From: Petaurus breviceps papuanus
Taxonomy: Eukaryota > Chordata > Mammalia > Diprotodontia > Petauridae
DNA length: 64,000 bases
Direction of reading: 5' to 3'
Assembly (NCBI GenBank): GCA_028583685.1
Contig: JAMXIF010001253.1
Location: forward strand, 69,161,754 to 69,225,753
In this document: positions 10,955 through 21,639 of the stretch, piece by piece
How the letters are laid out: every line of letters begins with the position of its first letter
Position numbering within the stretch: the stretch's first letter is position 1
Notes under the pieces: model-generated
Database searches by the model: none
Told to the model about the DNA's origin: nothing
Seen by the model: the letters and a program-made list of their open reading frames with translations, nothing else
Made by a program: the position numbers and the translations under genes

Positions 10955-12555
10955 AAGGTAGGAAAATAACTTTGAGCAGGAAGGTGAATATTTTGGTATA
11001 GGAGGTCAATATGGTTTTGGATTGTTTGGAGTTCACAGGAAAAGAAGTTATAAATAATAATTTGGATATCTCAAGAGGTGACATAAATAGCTGTGCAATG
11101 GAGATAGGTTCAGCTGAGAAAAGAGAAAAAATAAAGTATATTCCTTGCTATGCCTTTTATTTTCTAAACTACCAAAGTATCTTTTCTTTGCTATCTTATC
11201 TTTTCTTACACCAGAAAAAAAAATTTGCCCCAACACTTTTCTCCTTTCAGAGGCAGACTGTTCAAGTTACCGACCACGACTAACCTTCCTACCTGAGCAA
11301 TAAAGAATCAGAGGGAACTAAAAGAAAAAAAATATTAGGAGGGCATTATGCCTTTTTGAAAAAAAGTATTAGATTTCCTGAATAGCCTCAGATGATTAGT
11401 TGTCCCACACCCTCGTGAATACATCCGGCATGATTTTGATTGTGACAAGTCTCTGGCTTTCAGGCTGTATTGTAATGACTTCCAATCTCTCAATCCAATT
11501 TGCCCCAATCATGTTAAAAAACTATCCTGCACAGCAACACCTGATACCCACAGATTTGTCATTTCTTCTAGAGCAGGGCCACTACAACCATTGTATAGCA
11601 GGGCTCAGTTAATCCCCATTACCTTCCACAAGCTAGCACCAAATGACAATTAGAATAAAGACTCACGGACCCAACTGGCATCTGATGGGGCAGCTCTCCT
11701 GGGAGTGCCCAAGTTGGCAAGGTTTGTCCCCTCTGTGCAGACCCATTTTCCAAATGGCAGAGCTAATTTGAACCTGTTTCAATATATTTATTACCCTGAG
11801 ATAAGAAAGAAAACTTAGCCTTTCCAAATCGTTTCTACCCGAGTTTAAAATGACCACAGATCTCCATGACTATTTCATTGTGGAAAGTTGTTTAGAAGAA
11901 GTGAGTCTTTCTATCAGAGATGGATGTGCAGTAGTTTGGGAGGGAGCTATTATAATAAAGGCAGTAGCAGACCCTGCTGCTTGTTAAAGTTAGCCACTAA
12001 ACAACCAAGACTTTCAGAGAATGCGCTCGGATCATACCCACCTACCGTTTCAAAGTTCAAGCTATGTGCCAGAGTGCTGCTTACTTACCTTATAAATTTC
12101 AGGTCCAAAGAAGTCTCTGCCTTTTAAAACAGGGCTTTGAATGTCCAGGTTTTGTTTTCTTACATTAAAAAAAATCTCATCTGTCATACACACACACACA
12201 AGCTCCCTTGAAGGACCCACCCTCTCCTTTCTGAACACCAATGAGGAGACTAGGGGAGCACATGTGGGAAGCTGCCTCCCTGGAAATCTGTCACAGGAAG
12301 CATATGTTCTTTGTGACTGAGGTGCCAAATTAACCTTGGCGTGAGCCAGACAAAGCACCTCATTGTGGAGGTCCCCAGAATCTCATGGGGAAGAAAAAAA
12401 AGCCTCTAGCCAATCAACAGTTTTTCTGCTTTTGGCAAGATGGGACTGTCTGTCCTTCATTCATTTTAGAAAGTGAAAATCTGTTTGCTGTTAATTGGCT
12501 TCCTGATAAACCAGTGTGACCATTGACAGGGATTCAAAAGTAGAGCCCTACCTGT
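10955..12555. other. Unclassified 1.6-kb stretch
   Basis: No interspersed repeat or exon recognised, apart from a small (CA)6 at about 12188-12199. Frames of 60-98 codons occur on both strands without recognisable domains. Confidence 0.45.
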
Positions 12556-12559
12556 TGAG

Positions 12560-12845
12560 ATGATTAAGAGAGGCAGAGTAGCACAGCGGGAAGTCAGAGG
12601 AGCTGGGTTCAAATCTCACCTCTGATGCTTAACTTCCCTTGAGACTGAGGGCAAGATGCTTAAGCTCCATAGGCTCCCCTGTTAAATCCATAAATGAGGG
12701 TGTAAGACTTGTTGACCTCTGAAGATCTTTCCAGCTCTGGATCTATGACCCTATGACCCACTATGGACCTTAGTTTACTCATTTGTAAAACAAAGGAGTT
12801 GGATTAGATAACCTCTAAGATCCTTTCTGTCTTTGAACCTTTGTT
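12560..12845 (+). mobile_element. MIR, with a second MIR-type tail
   Basis: GGCAGAGTAGCACAGCGGG, GGGTTCAAATCTCACCTCTG and GATCTTTCCAGCTCTGGATC form a nearly full MIR to about 12765. Directly after it a second tail begins (TTTACTCATTTGTAAAACAA to CTAAGATCCTTTCTGTC), so two MIR ends lie in tandem. Confidence 0.85.
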
Positions 12846-12966
12846 TATATGGTCTATGGTATGGGGAAAGCAGGACAGAGGGTCTTCTTAGGGAGGAGCT
12901 ATGTAGAAAACCTCTTAAGTGATTCTGGCTTACATGACTCCTATGGTTAAGCACTAATAGCTCACT

Positions 12967-13188
12967 TTGGGAAGCTAGGTGGCCAGTGTATACAGGAGGA
13001 TTCATATTCCTGAGTTCAAATCTGACCTCAGATACTTCCTAGTTGTGTGACCTTGGGCAAGCCACTTAACCCTGTTTGCCTCTGTAAAATAAGCTGGAGA
13101 AGGAATGACAAACCACTCTAGGATCTTTGCCTAGAAAACCCCAAATGGGGTCATGAAGAGTCAGACATGACTGAAACTGAACAAGTCC
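12967..13188 (+). mobile_element. Marsupial CORE-SINE, long form
   Basis: GGGAAGCTAGGTGGCCAGTG, GAGTTCAAATCTGACCTCAG, GTGTGACCTTGGGCAAGCC, then GTAAAATAAGCTGGAGAAGG and AAACCCCAAATGGGGTCATG. Complete and moderately diverged. Confidence 0.93.
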
Positions 13189-13305
13189 ACTTATGAAATT
13201 TCTTTCTCAGAAATATTACAAGGGTATTTCATTGGATTAGAGTCTGTAGCTGTGTATGCATGGTAAAGGTTACTACCAAAGTGGCATAGCCAAAATTCTT
13301 GAACT

Positions 13306-13372
13306 GTGCCTCCTCCCCTTTCCTTCTCCTCTCCTCTCCCCCTTCCCTCCCTCCCTTCCCCATCCCCCCCAG
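13306..13372 (+). repeat. Polypyrimidine tract
   Basis: About 65 bp almost purely C and T, ending in a C-run before CAGGAATT. It resembles a strong splice-acceptor tract, but no exon could be supported downstream. Confidence 0.7.
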
Positions 13373-14550
13373 GAATTTACTATGTTATTTGGAAACGTTC
13401 CCTTTGCCTCACTAGGCCCATTGGCAACATTCACATTTGCCCCATGTCTCAATTGCAAAATCAAGCTGGTGACAGACAGAGAATTTTGAGTTTAAGGTTT
13501 CTGCCAAGCTAGCCAGAAGCTACGGTAAGGGAAGGGATGCGAACTGAGCCACAACGACAGGAGAACTTTCTGACAGACTGAGCAAACACTTGCTCATTTG
13601 GGTTCTTTCTCATCATGCCTTTATTTACGTGTTACAGCATGCTACAGAAAAGAGAAGAAATGCAGGTGGGGAAAACAAAGTCAGTGGAATGGCAACTGCC
13701 TTCCAAATTCAAGGTTGTAGTTAAGACTGATCTGAGCCCAAAGACAGACTGATGCTGCCTAGTCCTCCTCAAGTCTCTCTGAACCCATGGGACTGGTGGT
13801 TGTCTACACAGTTAATCACCTGTGTAAAACAAAAACCAAGGGAGGTTTTTCCTTTATTCCTCTCCAGGCTCTGCTCCTAACTCTCTAGACTTCTTTCTTC
13901 ACCATTCTCCAGGGGTCTTCTCCTTAGAAGATCTCTCCCTCCATCCCTGAAGCCTCTTCACCCTAATAGATCCCACTGACCCTAGGGCTCCTTTCTCCAA
14001 CTTAAAATGAGGAACTAGGACTTGTTCTTTTCTAAAAACTCTTTTTCTAAAAAAGTTTCCTTTGTAGGACTAGAATTCTATGATTCAAATAGGCCTGAAA
14101 TCACCTTTAGAACTGCATTTCTTAGATTAGCACGCCCACAGGATTTACAGAGCAGTCTGCAGAGGAGTGTGGAACCTAGAGGATAGACTTCTTCAGAGCC
14201 CTTGGGAGGTGGCAACAATGAGCTATGGGACCTGTGAACGGAGGAAGTTCCCTCCCTCCTTTGGGGCCACTATTCTTCATTTTCTCTTCTGTCTACAGAC
14301 TCTGTTGTTAGGTACCCAAAGGTGAAGTTTCCCAATAACTATCACATGGTCCTCTTTGAGGTACTCTATTTTCCTTTGGGGAAATTTTATGTAGCACATA
14401 TGTGGTCATGATATTTGAAGGAAGAAAAGATCTGAGAACTTTGTTCTGGAAAATGGGAAAATGTTTTATTCAAGATCTATAGGATCAGTAATGTTGATAA
14501 TTTCATCTCATTTAAAATACTCATGGTAGGAAATATATTGTGTCAAATAG
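13373..14550. other. Unclassified 1.2-kb stretch
   Basis: No known repeat recognised and no protein domain in any frame. Candidate single-copy sequence. Confidence 0.45.
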
Positions 14551-14554
14551 AGCT

Positions 14555-14805
14555 CAATTCAAGTTAAACACTTATTAAACATCTACTGTGTACAAAACAC
14601 TTTACTAGATGATAAGACAAAAATGGAATAGAACCTGCCCTCAAGGAGCTTGGTGGGCATAAAGGTGGGGGTGGGGAATACAACGTGGATAATGATAAGT
14701 AAAAACGAAGTATATACAAAGTACTTTTTAGAGAGGAGGACAGATCCAGAAAGGCCTTTTACAGGACATAGCATCTAAACTGTGCTTTAAAGGATTTTAG
14801 GGATT
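14555..14805 (-). mobile_element. L2 3' end, antisense
   Basis: AACACTTATTAAACATCTAC, GTGTACAAAACACTTTACT and CCTGCCCTCAAGGAGCTTGG are the reverse complement of the L2 terminal text. It continues to 'gcatctaaactgtgctttaaagg'. Confidence 0.8.
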
Positions 14806-15012
14806 GATATTTTTTACTCATTTTATTTTATTTTCCTCAATTACATGTAAAACTTTTTTAAAAAACATTTTTAAAGTTTTGAGTTCCAAATTCTCTTCTG
14901 TTCTCTCTCCTCTTCCCTCTCCTTAAGAAGGCAAGCAGTTTGATATAGATTATACTTGTGAAATCATGCAAAACATATTTACATATTAGCCTTGTTGCAA
15001 AAGGAAACACAC

Positions 15013-15246
15013 TGTTTTTACATGCAACTGGGAAATAAGATGTACAGGCAATGGGGTATAGAAATCTATCTTGCCCTACAAGAAAGTAAGGGGGTGATAG
15101 AGGGGAGGGCAGATTGGGGGAAGGGGGAATCAGAATGCATGCCATCTTGTGGTGGGGGAAGGGGAGAGATGGGGAGAAAATCTGGAACTCAAAATCTTGT
15201 GGAAATGAATGTTGAAGACTAAAGTAAATAAATTAACAATAGTAAA
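15013..15246 (+). mobile_element. Nested L1 3' tail, sense, with target-site duplications
   Basis: GGGAAATAAGATGTACAGGC through AATCTATCTTGCCCTACAAG to AAATCTGGAACTCAAAATC and an A-rich end is an L1 terminus in sense orientation. The flanking near-repeats AAAAGGAAACACAC (14999-15012) and AAAAGAAAACAGAC (15247-15260) look like its target duplication inside the older L1. Confidence 0.75.
15139..15152 (-). promoter_or_regulatory. CTCF-like motif within the nested L1 tail
   Basis: Read on the minus strand it is CCACAAGATGGCAT, which fits the CTCF core CCASNAGRKGGCR. It belongs to the L1 3' tail sequence, so other copies may carry it. Binding is inferred only. Confidence 0.3.
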
Positions 15247-15750
15247 AAAAGAAAACAGACAAAAAATGCCAAGAAAAATGAAGTTAAAAAGTATACTTCA
15301 ATTTGTACTCAGACTCCATCAGTTCTTTTTCTGGATATGAATAGCATTTTTCATTATATGAATTGCTTTGGATCAATGTATTGCTCAAAATAGCTAAGTC
15401 ATTTACAGTTGAACATATTACAAAATTGTATACAATGTTTTCCTGGTTCTGCTCACTTTACTTTGCATCAATTCACATAAGTCTTTCCAGATTTTTCTGA
15501 AACTATCCTGTTCAATATTTCTTATAGCACAATAATATTCCATCATGATCATATATCACAATATGTGCAGTCATTCCCCAACTGATGGGCATCCTTCAAT
15601 TTCCAGTTCTTTGTCACCACAAAGAGCTGCTATAAATATTTATGTATATGTGATTCCTTTTCTTTTTTTAATTTCTTTGGGACACAGACATAATACTAGG
15701 TCAAAGGCTATGCACAGTTTTATAGCCCTTTGAACATAGTTCCAAACTGG

Positions 15751-15990
15751 TATGGTATGGTAGAGGGCTTTAAATTCCAGGCTTGAGATTATAATAATAA
15801 AATAATAATCATGATATAATTATACAATATGATATATAGATTATAAGATAATGTGTTATATATTATATATTATATAACATTGCATATGGTATATGTTATA
15901 TATTATAATATAATCTATATTATCCATAATACATTATATAATAATATAATAAGGAACCACTGAAGATTTTGGAGTTCAAGATATAATGCT
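15751..15990 (-). mobile_element. L2 fragment split by an AT-rich expansion
   Basis: AGAGGGCTTTAAATTCCAGG before, and GGAACCACTGAAGATTTTGG after, are neighbouring blocks of antisense L2. Between them (about 15788-15950) lies a TATAATA-type tract. Confidence 0.55.
15788..15950. repeat. AT-rich microsatellite-like tract
   Basis: Degenerate (TATAATA)n, about 160 bp, with many small palindromes. Confidence 0.8.
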
Positions 15991-16490
15991 AAATTCAGAA
16001 AACAAAGGGAATAACAGCAAACTTGGAATCCTAAAATACCTAGCCTTGCCCCCTATACAACATAGAGGCTTAATTCAAAATAAACCATGAAAAAAACACT
16101 TATCCAGAGAACTTTTGAAAGATCAAAAAAGAAATGATGGAGAGAAATACAAAATATCTTGGCTTCACAATGTCACTAATGAGTTGAGCCAAGGGAAAAA
16201 TAATTAGATTTTCATCATGAGGTTTCAGTTTTCCTATTGGTATAGTTTATATTTATTTTTTATCATGCTTATATGCATGATGACTTTGCAGTTTATATAG
16301 TGTAATGCATCTAATGCCCCTGATAGGTTTCTTTTCCAATCTGGGCTTTCTGAGTCTCCTTTATGTTTGATATTAACCCAGTTGATGGAGTGTCCTTGGT
16401 CAACTAATGTGGGTACAGCCAAGGAAGGACCTGTATAAAATGGGCCACCAATAAAATGTTACTCTGTTTTCACTGATGCAAGAAAGAGAC
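15991..16490. other. Unclassified stretch
   Basis: No repeat or exon recognised. Confidence 0.4.
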
Positions 16491-16492
16491 AG

Positions 16493-16636
16493 GGGCAGCT
16501 AGGTGGTACAGTAATTAAAGCACTGCCCCTGAGGTCAGGAGGACTTGAGTTCAAATTTGGCTTCAGACACTTGACACTTAATAGCTATGTGACCCTGGGC
16601 AAGCCCCTTAACCCCAATTGCCTAGTAAAAAAAAAA
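16493..16636 (+). mobile_element. Marsupial SINE, short form
   Basis: GGGGCAGCTAGGTGGTACAG, GGAGGACTTGAGTTCAAATT, GTGACCCTGGGCAAGCC, CCCCAATTGCCTAG and an A-tail. AAGAAAGAG occurs on both sides and is a likely short target duplication. Confidence 0.95.
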
Positions 16637-16973
16637 GAAAGAGGGGCAGGGTCCTACATTTAGCCCTGAACACCTTTCTTGATAACAGTAGTGGTCACAG
16701 CATAAATCACTACCAGAACCTCAGGGGGAAAAACCCAACCTCTGTAGCTGGTTTCTGAACTGACAGGAGACATCCAGACAGCTTAAAAAATTAGATTTCC
16801 ACTAAGTGAAACCTCTACTAGCCACATAATTTTAGGATGTTTGGGGGAAATTTTGCAATAAAAAGAAATGAGAAGAGCAATGAATGATGTGAATCTTCAT
16901 TGCCAATACAATTGCTTGTTGTTTTTGTTCAGAGGAAATTACAGTTGTAAGGACTTCCTTAACTTTTGCTTAA

Positions 16974-17002
16974 GTGTGTGTGTGTGTGTACACACACACA
17001 CA
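16974..17002. repeat. (GT)n-(AC)n self-complementary microsatellite
   Basis: A GT run passes directly through TACA into an AC run, forming a 28-bp near-perfect palindrome. Confidence 0.9.
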
Positions 17003-17745
17003 ATTTTGATCAGCGACTTAATTCTGTCACAGTTGTTCTTTCACCTAGACAGGCAACCTTACAAGAAAATCCCTTTGATCTTGCTTTAGAAATGTTTGTA
17101 TTAAAAGGTTTTTAAGTTGGTTCAGTTAATAGAAAAATACTCTGATTTGTACAGTAGCCCTGTTCTTGAGAAGTTATGCATAAATTAAAATTTTATAATT
17201 ATTAAAAATTCACTAGGGGAGTTTGCCTAAAAGAATCTTGTGGTAAACTTTTTTTCACCCAACAAGTAATCAACCACTAATATAAGTTTAATTATAAACT
17301 TAGCCATCCACAAACACAAATATTCAAGTACCTATATAAGAACAACAAAAGATTGTGCAGGCCTCCGGAAGTTCCCATTACTCATGGTGTCTTTCCTAAG
17401 CACACTGTCTCATGAATCAAATTTTCTGTAAGTAGGTGGACACACCTCCATTCTGCAGCAGAAATCTCTGAGGGCCTGTTTCTCCTTAAGAAGGTATTTG
17501 TTTGCTATAAACTACAGTGACATTAAGAAATGCAATAAGGATTTCTAGAGTTATCTAAGATCTGTTTCCATCTAAAATATGTAGCCTTTTAAAGTCAAGG
17601 GCTGATCTTGACAGAGGCCTCCAGTGACCTTTGCCAGTGATCACCTCATAAGCCTACAAAGAGCCAGTCCTAAGCAAAACTGGAACTTGTTTCTAGGGTC
17701 TCTTGTCCCTGTTTTCAGAGACTTCATCTTCCTTCTTACCAAACT
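17003..17745. other. Unclassified stretch
   Basis: No repeat or exon recognised. Confidence 0.4.
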
Positions 17746-17747
17746 CT

Positions 17748-17835
17748 GTAATACAGTGGAAAGACCACTGCCTCTGGAGTCTGACACTACCTGTTTGATG
17801 TGAGGTAAGATTTTCCTCAGCTTAAGTTTCCTCAC
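17748..17835 (+). mobile_element. MIR fragment
   Basis: AATACAGTGGAAAGACCACT, CTCTGGAGTCTGACAC and CTTAAGTTTCCTCA follow MIR order. It abuts the SINE that follows. Confidence 0.6.
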
Positions 17836-18055
17836 ATAGGTGGTTCAGTGGATGGAACACTTGGCCTGGAGTCAGGAAGACCTGAGTTTAAATTCAGTCT
17901 CAGATATTAGCGATAAGACTCTGGGCAAATCACTTAATAACCATCTGCCCCATTTTCCCTGACTATAAAAATGAAGAAAATAATAGCATCTACTTCTCAG
18001 AGTTGTTGTAAGAATAAAATGTGATAACATTTATAAAGTGCTTAGTAGAATATAG
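17836..18055 (+). mobile_element. Marsupial CORE-SINE with MIR-type 3' end
   Basis: TAGGTGGTTCAGTGGATGG, CCTGGAGTCAGGAAGACC and CTGGGCAAATCACTTAA, followed by CAGAGTTGTTGTAAGAATAA and 'gtgataacatttataaagtgc', a tail distinct from the long form. Confidence 0.85.
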
Positions 18056-18205
18056 AGCTATTTTAATTTCTGTTTTACATATGAGAAAAATGGGACTTGG
18101 GAAAGTAAATGACTTGTCCAGAGTCACTCAGGTACTAAGTGTCAGAGTCAGGTCTTCCTTACTCCAGGCCCAGCACTGATCCACTCTTCCACATTGTTAA
18201 ATAGC
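18056..18205 (-). mobile_element. MIR-type SINE, antisense
   Basis: CTGTTTTACATATGAGAAAA, GACTTGTCCAGAGTCACTC and CAGGTCTTCCTTACTCCAGG are the antisense order of a MIR/CORE-SINE. Confidence 0.75.
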
Positions 18206-18309
18206 ACCCCACTTGGGCTCTTCTTCCACTAAGTGTCTCCATCAAAACTTGACTGTTCAGTGTTCTATTTCTTGAACGTGTTCCTGAAGTTTTCTCAAGT
18301 ATATCAGAA

Positions 18310-19375
18310 GCCTTCCAGAGGGGGGAAAAATGAGGCTAGTGAATGCTAGAGAGGCTGCAGAAAGATAGGGACATTGATACATGATTGGTGGCACTGTACA
18401 TTAGGTCCAACTGTTGTGGAAACTAATTTGTAATGGCGCTAATAAAGTGTCTAATGTGTCCATACTCTTTAATCTGGTTCAAGTATTGATAAGCATAAGG
18501 AATTAGTTGATAAAAAAATGGCCCCATATATGCAAAAATAATTATAGTGACCCTAAACAAGTTGTGGTACATGGATGTAAAAAAATATTACTGTGCCGCA
18601 AGATATACTGTGTTTCCCCGATAATAAGACACTGTCTTATTATATTTTTTGGACAGAAAAACACCAGAGGGCTTATTTTCAGGGGAGGGCTTATTTTAAT
18701 GAACATTGACAGCAATTTTAATAAACAGGTAAATGTGAACAAAAAATGTACCTTTATTCAATAAGCAAATCACTGGGGAAGAACAGGATGACGCGCTCAC
18801 TGCTGCAGCTCTGATTGGATGCAGCTCAGAGCGCGGCGTGCGTTTCACGGGGCGGGGGGGGGACGGTGCATACAGAGGGTACCCTAATGTGTGTAGCGCA
18901 GGGGATCACCATCACTACAGTAGCAATCTCAATAGGGCTTATTTTCGGGGGAGGGCTTATTTTAGAGGAATCTTACACAGTAAGGGGGGGCTTATTTTCG
19001 GGATAGGTCTTATTATCGGGGAAACACGGTAGCGAATGAAGCGAAATATGAGAAGAATAATATAAACTGATGCAAAGTGAAGCAGGCAGAATCAAGAAAA
19101 TGCTGTACATAATGACTATACTAATGTAAATGAGAACAAAACATTTCAAAAAATGCTGTAAAATTATAAAGACAAAGCCTGACCCCAAAGGGAAAAAAAT
19201 GAGATTGTATCTCTCTTACTCCTTTGTAGAGATGGAGAAATGTGAGTGTGGAACATTGTACCTGTTAGACTTTGTTGACTGACTTTGTTGGTTAGTTCTG
19301 CTGAATTATTTTTTTCCTTCTTTTTTGTTATAAGGGATAACTCTCTTGGAGTGGGAGGTGGGAGTGATATATTAG
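18310..19375 (+). mobile_element. L1 3' end, sense, split by a TIR element
   Basis: Before the insert: GATACATGATTGGTGGCAC and AAGTTGTGGTACATGGATG. After it: AAACTGATGCAAAGTGAAGC, GGCAGAATCAAGAAAATGC and 'gttataagggataactctcttgg'. The same ordered blocks occur at 38.4-39.1 kb. Confidence 0.85.
18608..19029. mobile_element. 422-bp non-autonomous TIR transposon (Tc1/mariner-like MITE)
   Basis: The ends are inverted repeats of 23 bp differing at one position (CYGTGTTTCCCCGATAATAA then GAC). TA dinucleotides flank both ends (18606-18607 and 19030-19031), as expected for the Tc1/mariner superfamily. There is no transposase frame. The interior repeats GGGCTTATTTT five times and has a CpG-rich core at about 18789-18870. 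Similar 'cccgaaaataagac' elements are known in vertebrate genomes, but I cannot name this family with certainty. Confidence 0.85.
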
Positions 19376-19384
19376 GAAATACAT

Positions 19385-19515
19385 GCCATTCAGTCAACTG
19401 GCATTTATTAAGTACCCACTCTGTATCGGGTACTATGCTAAGTATTAGGGATACAAACAAAGGCAAAAAACAGTCCCTGCTCTCAAAGAATCTGCAGGGT
19501 TTTAGAACAAAAGAT
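19385..19515 (-). mobile_element. L2 3' end, antisense
   Basis: GGCATTTATTAAGTACCCAC, GGTACTATGCTAAGTATTAG and AACAGTCCCTGCTCTCAAAG are the reverse complement of the last 110 bp of L2. Confidence 0.85.
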
Positions 19516-19727
19516 ACCAATGAAAAAAAGATAACCCCTTTAAATGAGCTCTAAAACTCCCTCATTTATCTAAGGTCATGAACAGAAGGAATCGATTTGT
19601 ACTTATAATCTCAAAGAGCAGCCACAAATCTCTGAGCCTGCCAATCTGATATGACCTGCCAGCATAGGATAGCCCTGGGTGCCCTAGAGACTGTGAATCT
19701 TCCCTGAAATCCTGGTCCAGAGTGGCT

Positions 19728-19975
19728 AGCTTTTATATAGCACTTTAGTGTTTGCAAGCACTTTGCAAACTTTATTTCACTAAATTTTCACAAAAATTCT
19801 TGGAATTAGATGCTAATATTATCCCCATTTTACAGATGAGGAAACTGAGGAAGAACAAGGTTAAGTGACTTGTCCAGGGTCACACAATAGCTAGTAAGTG
19901 CCTGAAGCCAGTTTTGAGCTTAGGTCTTCCTGACACCAAGTCCAGCCCTCTATCCACTGTGCTGCCCAGCACCCA
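19728..19975 (-). mobile_element. MIR-type SINE, antisense
   Basis: TATATAGCACTTTAGTGTTT, CAAGCACTTTGCAAACTTTA, CCCCATTTTACAGATGAGG, GTGACTTGTCCAGGGTCAC and CTCTATCCACTGTGCTGCC form a nearly full-length antisense copy. Confidence 0.92.
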
Positions 19976-20990
19976 GCTTTTGGCTATCTGAGCAGATCAT
20001 CAAATAGTGTGGTGCTTCTGACAGCAGCAAAAGCCATACTTAGCACAAACAGGTGAGAAGGGTCTAAAGTAAATGGTTTAAGAAGCCCAAGAATCAAAAC
20101 ACAGATATTTTGCTGACACATTCAATGAATATCTCTCCCTATTAAATGGCATTCCTCTTAGGAGAACTTGACTTATTGGCTTCGTCGAGAGATCTAATTG
20201 TTTCTAAAAAGTTTAATCTTTCTGATGAAAACCCTGGGACTACCAGACACAGAAGAGCCAATTTGCAAATTTATGCATTCCTCCAGAGTGATGATACAGG
20301 AAAAAACTATTTCTCTAAAGATAGAAAATACTATATGGGCAATCTGGCTCCTCTTTGCTTATGTGTGCATGAACACATAATGCCCCAAAATGAATCACTC
20401 AAATAGAGTCAAGGGATTGAACACTAAAAATTAGGGAACAGAATTCTTTTTTGAGGTTTGAGTCTGGTGATTCTCTGTGCCTCCAATACTTCATCCATTA
20501 AAAGGGGAGTAATGACATGGTGCTTTCACTGATACCATTTTGGCTCAGGTGATCTCATCTGTCTGGGTAGTCCTTCCAGTGCTAACATGGATTGGCTTCT
20601 CATTCTGTCTATGCCTCTTCTAAAGTCTCTCCAAGGGCTATAACCGAAGGTGCTACAGGGGCCTTTCTCTAAATCTTTTTTTTTTTTTTTAACATGATGC
20701 AGCCTAAAGGATAGACATAGTTTAAACTTCAGTCTAGCTATGTAACTGTTCCATCTACTCTACCACTCATAGATCTTGTGTATTCATCTATCTTTTTTGT
20801 TTATTTGGGGGAGAGGAGCAATTCTTTCTTGCTAATGTGCAGCAGACTACTCATGCCCAGTATGTCTGTTCATTAACTTTTGAGTAGCCTGAAATTGAGA
20901 TTCTTTTGAGATTTTTCCCTTAACACTAATGCATGCCTTCTGTTTATTACCTCCAAACAACCTTGTACATAGCTTTTTTGCACAAAGTTA
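19976..20990. other. Unclassified 1-kb stretch
   Basis: No family recognised apart from a T-run at about 20680-20692. Frames of 60-86 codons lack domains. Confidence 0.4.
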
Positions 20991-20992
20991 TC

Positions 20993-21128
20993 TCTCTCTT
21001 TAGACTGTGGGCTCCTTGAGGGCAGGGACTGTCTTTTGTCTTTCTTGTGTCCATTCCCACTGCTTAGAACAGTACCTGGCACATTGTAGGAACTTAATAA
21101 TAGTTTATTGACTGACTGACTGACTGAT
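20993..21128 (+). mobile_element. L2 3' end, sense
   Basis: GACTGTGGGCTCCTTGAGGG, CAGGGACTGTC, AACAGTACCTGGCACATTG and TTGACTGACTGACTGACTG form the L2 terminus with a small (TGAC)n tail. Confidence 0.9.
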
Positions 21129-21394
21129 TATATTCCAAATTTTGAAGACAGAGAACATTATCAGAAAAAAAAAATCTTGGTGTTAAAAAACTAGGTTTCC
21201 GCTTTAGGAAATGTTTGAAGTCATTAATAATACTGCACAATTGTCCAAATGTAAGCTGATCTCTTTCTCCTTTTCAATTCCAGGCCCAATTCATCATCTT
21301 TTTCAGTCTGTTCAAGAGTTTTGTGCACTAATAGAACAAATAAATATTTACTTATAGAACAACTTTATAGACTATGACATAGGGATATTAGGCT
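21129..21394. other. Unclassified stretch
   Basis: No repeat or exon recognised. Confidence 0.4.
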
Positions 21395-21451
21395 TTATTT
21401 CTTTCTCTTTCTTTTCTTTCTTTCTTCCTTTCTTCCTTCCTTCCTTCCTTC

Positions 21452-21501
<50 letters not shown>

Positions 21502-21637
21502 CTCTCTCTCTCTCTCTCTCTCCCTTCCTTCCTTCCTTCCTTCCTTCCTTCCTTCCTTCCTTCCTTCCTTCTTTCCTTCCTTCCTTCCTTCCTTCCTTCC
21601 TTCCTTCCTTCCTTCCTTCCTTTCTTTCTTCCTCTTT
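21395..21637. repeat. Compound pyrimidine microsatellite (TTTC)n-(TC)n-(TTCC)n
   Basis: About 240 bp of nearly pure C/T: TTTC repeats, a TC block at about 21500-21521, then TTCC repeats. Antisense frames of 85-95 codons rich in KEGR/RKE are artefacts of the repeat, not genes. Confidence 0.97.
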
Positions 21638-21639
21638 CC

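Larger units (their letters stand above)
14815..15750 (-). mobile_element. L1 3' tail, antisense (subfamily A), carrying a nested L1 tail
   Basis: GAGTTCCAAATTCTCTTCTG, AAGAAGGCAAGCAGTTTG, TTCACATAAGTCTTTCCAG, AGCACAATAATATTCCATCA, CCAACTGATGGGCATCC and 'tagccctttgaacatagttcc' are the ordered blocks of the abundant marsupial L1 3' end. It is interrupted at 15013-15246. Confidence 0.9.

Noticed and set aside
13306-13400. Polypyrimidine tract then CAG, resembling a splice acceptor
   Set aside because: No open, domain-bearing exon or donor site could be supported downstream.
16493-16636. tRNA-like head with A/B-box-like text in the SINEs
   Set aside because: These are tRNA-derived SINE heads repeated throughout the window, not tRNA genes.
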